In this document: piece by piece, positions 40,601 to 52,300 of the stretch
How positions within the stretch are numbered: position 1 is the stretch's first letter
Layout: each line of letters opens with the position of its first letter
Source of the DNA: Beroe forskalii
Taxonomy: Eukaryota > Ctenophora > Nuda > Beroida > Beroidae
Reading direction: 5' to 3'
NCBI GenBank assembly: GCA_011033025.1
Contig: WFMF01000168.1
Location: 248,001 to 312,000, forward strand
Length of the DNA stretch: 64,000 nucleotides
Translations under genes and position numbers: made by a program
The notes under the pieces: model-generated
Told to the model about the DNA's origin: nothing
Database searches by the model: none
The model's input: only the letters and a program-made list of their open reading frames with translations

Positions 40601-43600
40601 GAAGATAGAAAGTCGCCTATCTGGTGTGGGTACCCGATTAATAGATCTATGAAAAATACAAGGATTGATGTCACCAGATCACCATTTTAAACCATGACAA
40701 TTTCATCATTCTCAACTGCATATGATTCCTTAGATATCAGTTTCCTTATCATGAACCAGGCAACATCAAACAAGATACACATCCTCTTGAGAGGGATATG
40801 TTTAGTACTTTGGGTGGTGCTAGGCTCAGGGTGGAACAGATCGAAAAGGAAAGTAAAAACACGAACAATAATAGAAATATGAGAGTCAGCTAGCTGATAG
40901 TAATACGGTAATTGGGTTCCCTGTATCACAGTATATTCTAACTAAACAAACTGGAGAGATCTTAATATATGCTTCCATCAGAACTCAAGATAAAGAGAGT
41001 TGAAACCTTCAAAAACATGGCTCGTGTAGAATGATGCCCTGCTTTTTGCTCTAAAAATATCAACCCATGCAGACCTAAGAATCATTTTCATAGAAGATTT
41101 CAAGCCACTTGCATAAGGACTATAAAATTTATGAACCGTGATAAAATGTATGTATATGTTTTTTCACGTTGAGAGCTGTAACAATATCTGCCGAGCCGAG
41201 GGAGGGCATTTGCTCAGCTTTGAGACTTCTATAACAGTCATATTCCAGCTTTATCAGTTTATCGTAAATCACACAGCTGGTTTACACAGAATTCCAATGT
41301 AAGCATTGTTAAACACATTTATTGTGTGTATACACTATACACTTTATTGAGTATACGGTGTATTATTGTACAGTATTATACATCGTATCAGCTGTGTAAA
41401 TCCTATATATATATAGACATATGATACGTACACTGCTACCCAGCAACTGATTCTGCAGAATTCAGCAAACTTCTTTTACCGATTTTCCCAAAATAATTGA
41501 CAATTATAACTGTATATTTCTTGTGAGACACACACACTTTGATTTCCATTTCATTCCGGTAATTATGTTTGAGAGTAATGCACAGTCGGTAATTAGTTGG
41601 CCAGTTCAACTCTCAAAGAAAATATAATTAGCAATTACAGCTCTTAAATTGAAATATTCTCTGAAATATATTGAAATATTCTCTATGCTCTGAGCAGTAC
41701 GTATATTATATACACTGATCTGTTTCATGTGAGTATACACTGATGACCGATCTGTTTCATGATGTAAATTTTATAAAGGAGTATGAAATAATAGCTGTAC
41801 AATATAAAACATTGTCCTACAACTAGGGTTACGTTCAGACTGTTTTCCAATTCGTTAAGCTCACTCAGCGTAGTGAACAAAAAGAGTGTTGCTATAGCAA
41901 CAGCAAGTGAGTATAGGAGGTTGCTCAGAAACTGCAAACAGAACACAACAAAATATTATATGCTTGTCCTGACGAAAATACAGATGAACACATGTATGAT
42001 ATGATCAGTGAATACAATAGATCATATTATGATTCAGGATCACAATCATTTTGCCTCCCTCGCTTTTTTACATCCAAGCCACTTGTTTAAACATTGATTT
42101 TTTTACATCCAGGAGACACATGTTTAACATAGAATTTCATTGTGCAAGTTGTCTTTTTTCCACAGAAATTTTCGCCCTCTATTGACCATTCACCGTGCAT
42201 AACTGTAAAAAATGAAACTTTTCTACCAAAATTATTCAGGAACTCGTAATAAAATACTAAAATATCATCGTGACGTTAGCCAATCAGCGCGCGAGTTAAC
42301 ATTCAACTCGCACGCTGATTGGTCAATGTCACAGGTAATACGCCGCTGATATCAGTTGCTCCCACATTAATATGAGTATCACATTGGAAATTAACACCCA
42401 ATGGATATACTGGGAAAGGCACATTCTTAGAAATAATTGCCAGTGTAATCGGCGAATGAGAGTGACTTCATTATCAGAGTTCATAACGGCAAATTGTAGT
42501 CGAAGTAGCATCTACTTTCCTTAGAAAAGCCAAATTGTTGGCATGTCTGCGAATACACAGAGGAAATGAGATTACAGTTGGACTCAGGATTAGAGTGAGA
42601 TAGGCGAGGTTAGGGCGTCAATTCAATGTCTTAATCCGTGATAATGAGGGCATTGTCAACAGCATTTCTTTGTATCCGAGAACTTTCAGGACCTAGGTTG
42701 ATATCAAAACACGTACGCGTCTTGAGGCACTACCAATACAAAATCAACACACAGTAATTCACAATGTGTGATTTTATCAACATGCCCCACTACAGAAGTT
42801 GATTCAGGGCTCACTACATGGCAGATCTGCATGAATGAGAATAAAAAAAATACAAATTCAAAAATTGAGGGGTAAACTGAAATCGTTTAAAACGTTTATT
42901 ACAGGATCATACGCAAACAGTAATTCTCACCCCCAATCTTATCTTCAATCACGTAGTCATCCAAGCTGACAGACTCCATTGACTCGTCACCAGAGGCTTC
43001 AGGAGAGTTGGCACACTGAGACCTGATGAGCTGCACTATGGCTTGATACAAGCACTCCCACTGAAATATTCAATAATAGTTAAGCAAAGCATATAACACT
43101 TCAGGGATCCTAAGATGTTGATACTTCAAGAGTCATGGGACACACCAAATCTATGATAACATCGTAGGGAGAGTCCCACGAATGTTCATAAGTTTATTCT
43201 ATATTTAGGAGGTATAAATATAGATTTAGCTTTCTTTAATTAATTAAGATCATGAAATGATCAGATATCTCGATCCTCCTGATCAGAGTTATTTCATGCT
43301 GTCATATTCAGGGGCGTAGCCAGGGGTAAGGCGACACAGGCAGCTTCCTCATCCTTTTTGGACTGGGAATGTGGAAATTTTGTCAAGATTAGAGCTTGGA
43401 GCAAAATAGAACAATAAAACCTTCAACTCGCCGACCCCTTTACAAAAACCCGACCAGGATCCTGGTCAATGGTCAATGGTCATCTTTTTGTTTTAATAAG
43501 GTAAGCAACCGATAAGTAAAACTTCTTTTACATGCGTATATCTCATAAAAATCATAAAAGAGTACTTTTAGGGAAGCACATTCTCAAACTCCAGTTTCAA

Positions 43601-45737
43601 GTTTGAAAAACAGATCAATTTGTATATCTAGTAGATATCACGATGATGTTTTGTTCTGATAGTGAAGTTCCCAGAAAGTCTTCAATTGAAATTCCAAGAA
43701 AACTTGGCCTTCCTTTTTTTTTATCAATATCTATTATTAGAAGCTTATGTAAGTGCCTGGTACATTATTTGCCCTTATTTGGAGCTAACTGAAATATTGC
43801 CCTGAGTAGATGTTTAACAACACTCATCTGCTGTTATGCTGTATCGAGGTTCTTACCCCAAACACTTACAATACCACCACATCAATTTGAAGATTAAATA
43901 AAACACTCATGAACGGGATATATAAGGGTTCGTTTCTAATTTTAAATCAACAACAACTTCATTTCACACACCTAAATGCTCGAAGTTCAGAGTATATATA
44001 AAGTCCTTATCAAACCAGTAAATATATTCTCAAGGGCTCTATTAATATATACATATATACCTCTTCTTCCACCACTGCTGCTGAGCTCTATATAAATATA
44101 TTGTCACTACACTCTGTGCTGCATAAGGTATAATGGATTTATAACAGCTATAGGCCTGCTCCACCCAATTTAAGTACCAGTGCAATGTGTTTCATCTCCA
44201 ACGGACGGTGATATTATTATTCGAAAGAATTGAAAGTGCCATGGAGTTGCGAAATTAGTCTTGGCAATGCACAAATACTAGAATTTTTGCATTAAAATTA
44301 CTGGGACTATTGCTGCTTTTGAGAAGTGGAGTTATCTAAAAACTAGCAGGCCCGTTCGGCGCTGCTACGCACCAATTAATGAAAAACTTTTTAAAACTGA
44401 AAATTCGAATCAGAACTAAAGTTGTTGAGTGGAGTAGCGTATCAAAACCAACAAAGCAAGAAATGAAATTCACACACTATACATGTTACCATAGCAACGC
44501 AAGCATTTCCCACTATCTGCACGTGCATGCCGACACAAACCCATACACGAACACAATTACACGGTTTTCCCATTCTAATCTATGATGCCGACACAATGGC
44601 CCATACACACGCCGACACAAATCACACACACGCCGACACAGTGTCCATACACACGGTTTTCCCATTCTAATCTATGATGCCGTGGCTGTCATCCACACAC
44701 ACGCCGACACAAAATCTGCCTTACCAAATTATAATTAAAGATTTCATTTACTAAGACAAGAAAGTCACCCATAAGTTATGATACTTGGATATATGAGTTA
44801 AAATACCTAATTCATGGAGTAAATTACAGTGGCTGTCAGTCGACAGCTGGTTGTGATTTGAAGCATTTACTAAGACAGCTATACTATGTAAATATTTGTA
44901 GCCCTGTACAAAAGAATTTACTCGGACAGATGTAACCATGACAACCCAATGACAACATGTACCCAACAACATACCTGGTGAGTGTGCCACTCCTGAAAAG
45001 ACTGGTACTCTGATATCACATCAAATGCCACAGCTGTTAGTCTCTGGACTAGCTCTGAGCCTTTCACATGCCTGAAACACTATCATTCAGCTTTACTTAT
45101 TGTTGTTGGATATGCTTGGGGGGCCATTCTATAATTTTAAGACTATCTTTCCTATCTTATTCAATATCTCACCATCTAAAACAAATCATTCTTTTTTTAA
45201 TTTCATAGAATTTAATTTCAAAGAACTGAATACTTAAGATAATAAATAGTTATGATAAAAACTGAGACTGGTGTGGTCCCATATATCTCCATAATTTGTT
45301 TAAAAGGATTGAGACCAAAGTCCAAGGATTCTTGGAAACATCAGTAGTAGTACTTTCGAGGAAATGCACCTCTGAAGACCATTACATATAAGATCTTGAG
45401 ATGAATAGGTATTTAATAGTGCATATATTTCTAACATATCCAACACAATAAATGTGCACTTAGCTATGGTCAGTTTCAAATTTCAAAATGTATCCTTACA
45501 TTCCAATAATTGCTATGAATTTCAGAGAATTGCTTTTAAGCCTTTGCTAATGTACCTGAAAGCAACTGGTGTGATATACTGGATATCCCTTTTCACCACA
45601 TGAATGTAACCCTGAGAGTACTTGTGTCGAGAGGAGACTAAGGTTCTGACATAGATCCTGACAACAGGGGTAATGAATCTGACATAGTTTCTGGTAAGAA
45701 GTTGTCTGACTGTAGTCCCAAGAGCTCTTACAATCAT
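37691..45737 (-). CDS. PINK1: PINK1-like mitochondrial serine/threonine kinase
   Basis: Six exons with matching phases, about 490 residues: 45556-45737, 44975-45071, 42931-43060, 39698-39806, 38778-38892, 37691-38530. PINK1 senses mitochondrial damage and phosphorylates ubiquitin and Parkin at the outer membrane. The first 60 residues are rich in Arg and nearly free of acids (MIVRALGTTVRQLL, VRIYVRTLVSSRHK), as in a mitochondrial presequence. Kinase features: DDYVIEDKIG leading to CAAVYKALRG, lysine in VALKAMFNF, HPNVIQ, DYPAVFEFGEEETLFIEMPL, HGIVHRDMKLDN, TDFGMA, and WGNPMLMPPE where vertebrate PINK1 has a similar GGNGxLMAPE-type loop. SADMWCVGSLVYEMCGADNPF and the C-terminal extension (CGALLWLP onward) also fit the family. 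It is shorter than human PINK1 (581 residues). The loop between the first kinase strands is short, and a clear transmembrane helix after the presequence is not seen. The acceptor at 39806 is inferred from phase. Confidence 0.85.
39801..39960 (-). repeat. Duplicated PINK1 exon start and acceptor region
   Basis: On the minus strand CTCAGATAGAAGATAAGATA followed by GGNGATATCAG occurs at about 39797-39827, spanning the acceptor used at 39806, and again at about 39928-39958 in the intron. Both also match ATTGAAGATAAGATTGGGG at the end of the preceding exon (42931-42950). Confidence 0.8.
39850..39915 (+). repeat. tRNA-like fragment (possible SINE piece)
   Basis: Contains GGTTCGATTCC, a perfect pol III B-box/T-arm sequence, preceded by GGCTCGTGATCG, which resembles a D-arm. 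No complete cloverleaf can be drawn, so it is at most a tRNA-derived fragment, in a PINK1 intron. Confidence 0.3.
42271..42331. repeat. CCAAT/CGCG palindrome
   Basis: AGCCAATCAGCGCGCGAGTT pairs with AACTCGCACGCTGATTGGTC around a short AACATTC loop. Same family as 8472, 15621 and 17652; located in a PINK1 intron. Confidence 0.8.
43311..43470 (+). mobile_element. MITE-like element starting CAGGGGCGTAGCC
   Basis: Begins CAGGGGCGTAGCCAGG, a terminus seen in many hAT-type MITEs. The following GTGGAAATTTTGTCAAGATT stretch is matched in reverse complement by 55330-55425. No coding capacity. Confidence 0.5.
44540..44712. repeat. Short repeat CACACACGCCGACACA
   Basis: Several interleaved copies of CACACACGCCGACACAA and CGGTTTTCCCATTCTAATCT (about 44562-44582 and 44655-44675) lie in the PINK1 intron between 43060 and 44975. 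Confidence 0.6.
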
Positions 45738-45762
45738 CACATAGATATGGTAGGGCTTTGAT

Positions 45763-45780
45763 CTATGTTACATCATCCAT
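45763..45780 (-). promoter_or_regulatory. Short upstream ORF before the PINK1-like start
   Basis: A five-codon reading frame (MDDVT then TAG) sits 25 bases ahead of the main ATG. It directly follows TCTTCCAG, a possible acceptor of a 5'-UTR intron. If transcribed it could lower translation of the kinase. Transcription of this part is not proven. Confidence 0.35.
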
Positions 45781-46477
45781 CCTGGAAGACAAATATATTT
45801 CAGATGTTTGAATTACTTTCAAACAAAAATTCTGCTAAAACGAAGTATTATTGAAAATACAATAACAATCACATTATGTCTTTCAGCAGAAGTGATTGAC
45901 CTGTCAATTCACATACCTAGTTTATTCTCATTATAGGCACTGATGATGTGTAAAACGAAAGATTTCTGCCTCATTTTAATGAGAGTTTAATTCAGTATAT
46001 CAGCATTTCATTCTTGTCAGAGCGATTGGGAATTTATGTACTCAATTCACATACCTATCTAACTGAATAGAAAAAAGCATAGCAGGATTTGTTCAAATGA
46101 AAGAAATATTCCAATAAATTAATCCAATTTAGCTAGATAAAATCATTTATTTTGGAATATTAATTTTCATTTATCTGGTCAAATATAAGCGTTAGATACA
46201 AAGCACAAATATATCAATTCATATAAACATTAATTTATATAGCATTGATTGAATAATTCAAATACCATCTAAAACCATTAGTCTTTTATAAAAGTCAGGA
46301 AATTATATAGTTTAATGCAAGACATAGCAACTGGCATGGAAGGAAATTAAGAATAAATTTAATAAACAGCATTCTAAGCCCCAGGGCTCAATGTAAAAAG
46401 GGAAAAATATTCTGATATCTTGAATATTGTTCCAGATATGTTTTAGGCTAAGTTACATAGATTATTACTTTACCAAG

Positions 46478-47037
46478 TTAAAAAGTCATATCAACAGGAG
46501 CATCAAGTGTTATTTCTGGTTCTGGAGCAGGAACATCAGGAGAAGCTTCTTCGAATTCTGAGTCAGTCCCAAGCTCTTCTTGGACAATGTCATCTTCATC
46601 TTCTATTTGGGACCCATCAACATCAGATGATTTACCTGCAATGAAATAACTTAGGAACTTGATTCCCAAATAACTGCAAGTAATTGAAGTTGAATTTCCT
46701 TCACTTCATGTTATTGTTGCTTACTGACTTAATTAATGCAGGTTTCAGTTGAATTATCATGAAATTCATAAATCAATAAACTTCAATAAAAAAAATTCAA
46801 CTCATAAACTTCTTGAGCTCATTGTTATTCATTCAGATGCAAAGTACCAATTCTCTGTTAATAATTCTGAAACAAACCAATTGGATGGACTGATGTGCCA
46901 CAAGATTCATACTGTAGCTTCCATGCCTTAGCTTGGGCTTCAATTGCCTCAATATAACTTTCATCCTCATACTCTGATGATGCATTGAACCAAGCTTCAT
47001 TGCACAAAGCTGGGCGAACAGGGCAAAACAACGACAT
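46478..47037 (-). CDS. Small acidic protein, family not recognised
   Basis: Two exons, 46878-47037 and 46478-46635, joined in phase by GT-AG (donor ATTG|GTTTGT, acceptor TTGCAG) give 105 residues. The N-terminal half has aromatic and Cys residues (MSLFCPVRPALCNEAWFNAS) and a helical stretch (ESYIEAIEAQAKAWKLQYES). The second exon is very acidic (IEDEDDIVQEELGTDSEFEE) and ends in a Pro-rich tail. The first exon reads open through the donor to an alternative stop nine codons later. It lies about 740 bases upstream of the PINK1-like gene on the same strand. I do not recognise the family. The matching phases and compositional bias make it a likely real gene. Confidence 0.6.
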
Positions 47038-47450
47038 GACTTTTATTCTGATCAGCAAAACATGTGAAAGTTCTTCATAGGTTGTTATCTTGCCATCATA
47101 TGGATAACAAATCTAGTCAATGGTCAAGTCAATAGTACAATACCATATACCACATATTTGTATCAAAAGCTCTTAATTTGCCAAAAAACTGCCAAATAAT
47201 CACTGTCTCAAATAATCAGTATGATACATTTTCTGGAATAGAAATAAAAAAAGAATAATTCAATTAATTTAGGGTATTTGACCATCACATTGAGAGAAAT
47301 TTGCCACAAAACTATTCTGATTTCTGACCAATGTATTGGATTTCAATAATAGGATGCTAGCTACACTACACTCCGCCACACACACTTGTTTTCATGCAAT
47401 CCGACTCTCAAAGTTTTGCTCGTAAGATGTTACCTTGTATATTGATGATA
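47038..47450. other. Upstream region of the acidic-protein gene
   Basis: AT-rich, with no exon recognised. It leads into the GC-rich island and is the likely promoter side of the minus-strand gene. Confidence 0.4.
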
Positions 47451-48450
47451 TAGCGACGCGCCGCGCACCGCTGACGCAGCCCCTTGGCGGCTGCAATCTT
47501 TTTTAAACCCGCAATAGGTGTGTTCTGAGGAAGCGCGCCGCGCAACGCAAACAGGAATATTATATACGTGTTTAGCAATCTGCGTCAGTTCGTGCGTATG
47601 TTGATGGATTTCTCCCATCCCTGCGCGCAACACTCGGAGGTTTGGAGGGTCGCGGAAAACGTTGTGTGCGCGGCGGAGGGTAGGGTAACATCCTACAAGT
47701 GCGTATGATGTTACCCTACCCCCTCCCCCCGCGCGTGCAACGGCGCAACGCTCCACATTTAGATTTTGGACGGTCACATTTGCAGGACGGTCATATTTTT
47801 TTTTTATTTCCATGCCTTCATGGTCAGAAGAAATAGACGGGCAACGTCCGTCGAGCATGATCCGCGGGCTTGGTATTACCAGGCCAGGCAAACCATGCGT
47901 ATGACTCACTTGTCAGCGGACGCGCGCGCACCCGCCGAAGTCGAAGGGGTTAGACAACGTCTGACAATGATTCACAGAGTCGTGGAATAATTGTCAGGTG
48001 TTGCCTTCCTAAGCCCGCATAGGTGTGTGTACGCGCCGCGCGCTTCCCTACCACCTACGGGACACACACGTACACACACCTATGCGGGCTTAGGAATGCG
48101 CTCTAGCGGCCGATGGGTGTAATCCATCTGTGCGCGGCTCGTAGACTTCCTGAGCCAGGCACTCTGGCAGACGGCATGAGCCTTGCCTGGCCCCCTGCGC
48201 GCACGCCCCCCGACTCGCAGGCAACGGCAGCCCGCATAGGTGCAGCGTGTACGCGCCGCGCGCTTCCCTTCGGGAGAAGCGCGCCACGCGAGATCGAGTG
48301 CCACACAGGGATGTACGTGTTTAGCAACTCGGAGACGTATCATAATCGCGTGGAAGCACGTCACGCAACGGCAATGCAACAGGGGTATACCGAAACTAAA
48401 CACTATACGTGTTTAGTTGCCAGGCCACGTTAAACTTGGCTAGTGTCCCA
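47450..48450. repeat. GC-rich island with large palindromes
   Basis: Base composition jumps to very high GC and CpG compared with its surroundings. A near-perfect inverted repeat at about 48012-48093 pairs AAGCCCGCATAGGTGTGTGT with its complement. Related CCCGCATAGGTG and CGCGCCGCGCGCTTCCCT pieces recur at about 47512, 48030 and 48230-48290. Open frames exist on both strands only because stop codons are rare in such sequence; none has a family signature. It may be a CpG island or foldback element remains. Confidence 0.6.
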
Positions 48451-48935
48451 TATAACTCCTGGCTCTTCATTATATATGATAATGACGTCAGTCAGAAAAA
48501 TATAGTTAAGCGCACCTAGCGCTTTAAGGACTAGGGTTAGGGTCACGATTAGGTTCAGGATTTGTTAGGGTTAGGATTAAGGTTGGGTTTTTGGTTAGGG
48601 TCATAGTTAGGTTTAGGATACAGAAAAATTGGGTACGTCTCCCATATAAACGGGAGCCTTCATTATCTATGACAATGACGTCACTCAGAAAAATATAATT
48701 AAGCGCACCTAGCGCTTTAAGGACTAGGGTTAGGGTCGGGATTAGGGTCAGGATTTGTTAGGGTTAGGGTTAGGATTAAGGTTAGGGTTTTGGTTAGGGC
48801 AATGGTTAGGTTTAGGATACAGAAAAATTGACGTTTAGATCTGTGACGTCACTCAGAGCCGTTTATATGGGAGAGATACCAAAAATTGACCTTTAGGTCT
48901 GTGACGTCACTCAGCCAGAGTTATATGGGACACAT
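48437..48935. repeat. Two copies of a unit with telomere-like TTAGGG runs and CRE-like sites
   Basis: Two related units (about 48437-48630 and 48640-48860) each hold ATAATGACGTCA or ACAATGACGTCA, TTAAGCGCACCTAGCGCTTTA and a degenerate run of GGGTTAGGGTTAGG and relatives. The TTAGGG runs are impure, so they are not a functional telomere. Confidence 0.7.
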
Positions 48936-50129
48936 ACCTTAAACTTTATGATTATTCATATTTTCGAATTTTAGACTGGAAAAATCAATCAAAAATTGTT
49001 AAATCTGAAAAGAAGTCGAATTTTATGTTTTCAATAACAAGCAAAAAATAATATATTTGTAACAATTTCACTGCATCGCTATCATTGTATTTGATATGGC
49101 AACATTTTGACTTTGTAATTGTATGATGAACGCATCAGCATAATATCAATAATTTCAAAATCCTGATGACCCGATTATCCGCATTTTAATGTCTTATCAT
49201 GATTTAAAAAATCATGATTAAACATTAAAAAATAATCTTTAATCTAAAAATTCTAATTTCATCTTTCAATAATTATCAATATCTCAATAGAATCAGCTGC
49301 CATTGGTCAATAAAATGCTCCGTCGCTCCCTTTTGTTACAGCTTAAAGTTAATTTACAGGTGTCAAACATTCATTGATAAATACAACAGTATTTTTCTAA
49401 CTTTAAGAAAGATTTTTGCGGTAAACGGCACTCACCGAATAATGATCATGGGATGTCTCACTTAACATCATTGTTCGCTAGAGGAATGTAAATATTATCA
49501 ATATCAGGGGCGGGGCCAAGTCCAATTTTGTCCAATTATGTCCAATTTTGTCCAATGGTTTTTTGTCCAATTCTCAAAAATGAGGTTAACTTTGGACAAA
49601 ATTGGACATTTTTTGCTTCCAACTCTTAGGCTGTATCGCTTTGGATGAGTTCATCAATCATGATTCCATGGTTAAATATACAATCCAACAATTCCTCTAT
49701 TGAGTGTCAATATCAAGTACCAAGTAAAACGATCGGGTTCCAACCCAAGGTTTTATGTACTTTGCACTTTGTATTTCGCTCCTCGTTTCCTCGGAAACTT
49801 GTCGAGTTGTCGAGCACTGTCTCGTACTATTTTCCAGAAGTTATTTGAGTGTCAATATCACATATGACTACAGCCATGGTATCTTACTATAGCCTATTTT
49901 CCTTCGGAAATTTAGTCTCATGATATAGCCTATATTGTGGAAGAACATCGACAGACAAAAAGTGGAAAGGGCCATTAGACGGTTTTTCGGTTACGGTTCG
50001 GTTAACCTTCCGTTTTCCCTAATCAGTTGATTAAAAACATTCGGTTATGGTTACGGTTTCGGTTACAGTTGGCAAAAATAGTCCGGTCAACCAGTATTTC
50101 AGTTACAGTTTGGTTAACCAGTTCAACCA

Positions 50130-51390
50130 GCAGTTTCCTAGTCAGTGATACGTCTAACGTCAGACTGGTGTCAGTGATACGTCAGACTGGTGTCAGCAAT
50201 ATGTCATTCTGGAGACAGCGATACCTCAGACTGGTGTCAGTGATACGCCAAATTGGTGTCGGTGATACGTCTAGCTTCAGACTGGTATCGTTAACACGTC
50301 TTATTTCAGACTGGTGTCAGTGATACATCTAACTTCAGACTGGTGTCAGTGATACGCCTAACATCAGACTTGTGTCAGTGATACGCCTAACGTCTGACGG
50401 GTGACACTCATATGTCTAACATCGCAGACTCGTGTCAGTGATACGTCGGTAAATTGAGCAATCCGTCGAAGCCAGTATCGTGCCAGTATCACGCTAGTAC
50501 CACGCCAGTAGCGCGCCAGTATCAGGCCAATATCGCGCCAGTAGTGCGCCAGTAGCACGCCAGTACCGCGCCAGTAGCACGCCAGTATCGGGCTAGTCGA
50601 AACTAACTTAAAGCCAGGACGCCAGTAGCACGCCAGTATCAGATCATATACTGGCGTGTTACTGGCGTCCTGGCTTTAAGTTAGTTTCGACTGGCGCGAT
50701 ACTGGTGTGCTACTGGCGTGATACTGGCGTGGTACTGGCCTGATACTGGCGTGATACTGGCCTCGACGGATCGCTCAATTTACCGATACGTCTAACGTGA
50801 CCAAACAGGTTTTGGTGATACATCGAAATGGTGTCGGTGATACGTCTAACTTCAGACTGGTATCATTGACACGTCTTATTTCAGACTAGTTTTAATAGTG
50901 ATACGTCTAATTTCAAACTGGTGTCAGTGATACGTCTTACTTAGACTGGTTTAAGTGATATGTCTAACTTCAAACTGATGGCAGTGACGTGTCTAACATC
51001 TTACTGGTGTCAGCGTACGTCTTACTAGTTCTTCAGACTAGTGTCAGTGATACGTCTTACTTAAGACTGGTTTCAGTGATACGTCTTCCTTAGACTGGTG
51101 TCGATGAAGCCTCTGACTGGAAGCAGTGGTATGTTAGACTGGTTTCAATGATCTGTTAGACTAGTGTTAGTGATAAATCAGAGTGGTGTCAGTGATACAC
51201 CAGGCTGGTGTCAGCAATCCGTCAGAATGGTGTCAGTGGTACATCAGACTGGTGTCAGTGATACTCCAGATTGGTTTCAATGATACGTCTGAAGACTGGT
51301 TACAGTGATATGTAGGACGGGTGTCAATGATAGTGATCCGTCAGAAATGTGTCAGTGATGCATCTAACGTCAGACTAGTGACCGTGACTG
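50130..51390. repeat. Degenerate tandem repeat ACTGGTGTCAGTGATACGTC
   Basis: Dozens of diverged copies of a unit of about 20-35 bases (AGACTGGTGTCAGTGATACG with variable TCTAACTTC spacer) fill the left interior of the element, and a few copies resume at 53060-53220 after the ORF. Confidence 0.85.
50443..50800. repeat. Large nested palindrome of CGCCAGTATC units
   Basis: The left arm starts GTAAATTGAGCAATCCGTCG and is mirrored by CGACGGATCGCTCAATTTAC at the right end. Between them run CGCCAGTA units, then their complement TACTGGCG. An inner perfect hairpin pairs GTCGAAACTAACTTAAAGCC with its complement around position 50648. Confidence 0.85.
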
Positions 51391-51424
51391 TAACATCAAC
51401 AATTGCGTCTCCAAAATTGCCAAG

Positions 51425-52300
51425 ATGCGCTTTGAGCAGGTTCATCTACGCCACCTCAAGTATCTGCTAGGTATAAGGCGCAATGCATCCAACTCTGCTG
51501 CCTGGGGTGAAACTGGCAGATTTCCACTTCTCATCGATAGTCTGAAGCTCTGCGTCAAATACTTCAAGAGACTGGCTGAGATGGAAGATTCAAACCTTGC
51601 CAAGGCAGCATTCAATGAACAGGTAAATCTTGGCTTATTATGGTACTCCAACATGAAGTCTATCATCGAAAGTTTTGTGACAGATGGCAATAATCAGCAT
51701 CAACTGACAGCTGTTTCGGCCACTCATCTTGCTGAAGCTGCGTCTCCCGTGTTACTGGTCAAGAACCTTCAGGATCATTTCACTGAGGCATGGAGATTTA
51801 CCTTGGAGCAATCAAGCAGGCTCTCATTTTACAGAGAGGTCAAAGACAAGATCACGTGGGAGCATTACCTTGACCATGCCCGCAATTTTGAGGACAGGAA
51901 ATTTACTGCAAGGATCCGCTGTAGTGCTCACAAACTCAATATTGAAACTGGTAGGCACAAAAACATTCCTAAAGCAGAAAGGATCTGTGACTTCTGCTCT
52001 TCAAAAGGAATCGACATCTCAGCCATTGAAGACGAAGAACACATCCTTGCCAATTGTCCGCTAGCAGCATCACATAGGCAAAAGATGACTTCATTGATCA
52101 ACAGTCTTGACATCAACCATGATGATACTCCTCTCAATGGCATTCAGATAGCCAGGACAACTCCAACAGATCCTGCTGAATCAAACAATGATGCACTTGT
52201 GAGACATATTCAAATCACGACCAGGGCAATCAAAATTATGTACAAGAGCATTCTAAAGTACAAAAAGGAACTGTCTCAACAAGGTGAAAGCTCATCTTAG
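51425..52300 (+). pseudogene. C-terminal fragment of a non-LTR retrotransposon reverse transcriptase
   Basis: An open frame of 291 codons. It contains LRHLKYLLGIRRNASNSAAW and GETGRFPLL, a pattern common after the polymerase domain of LINE-type reverse transcriptases. Further on, FTARIRCSAHKLNIETGRH, ICDFCSS and EDEEHILANCPL form the C-x2-C...H-x4-C putative zinc motif of these proteins' tails. No reverse transcriptase catalytic motif (YADD type) or endonuclease is present upstream, so it is a fragment. It is intact over nearly 900 bases although the surrounding repeats are strongly degraded, and it sits inside a TIR element. Confidence 0.8.

Noticed and set aside
47430..48433. Long open frames on both strands of the GC-rich island
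   Set aside because: Stop codons are rare in such GC-rich palindromic DNA. The frames overlap in several phases, are Arg/Ala-rich and show no family.
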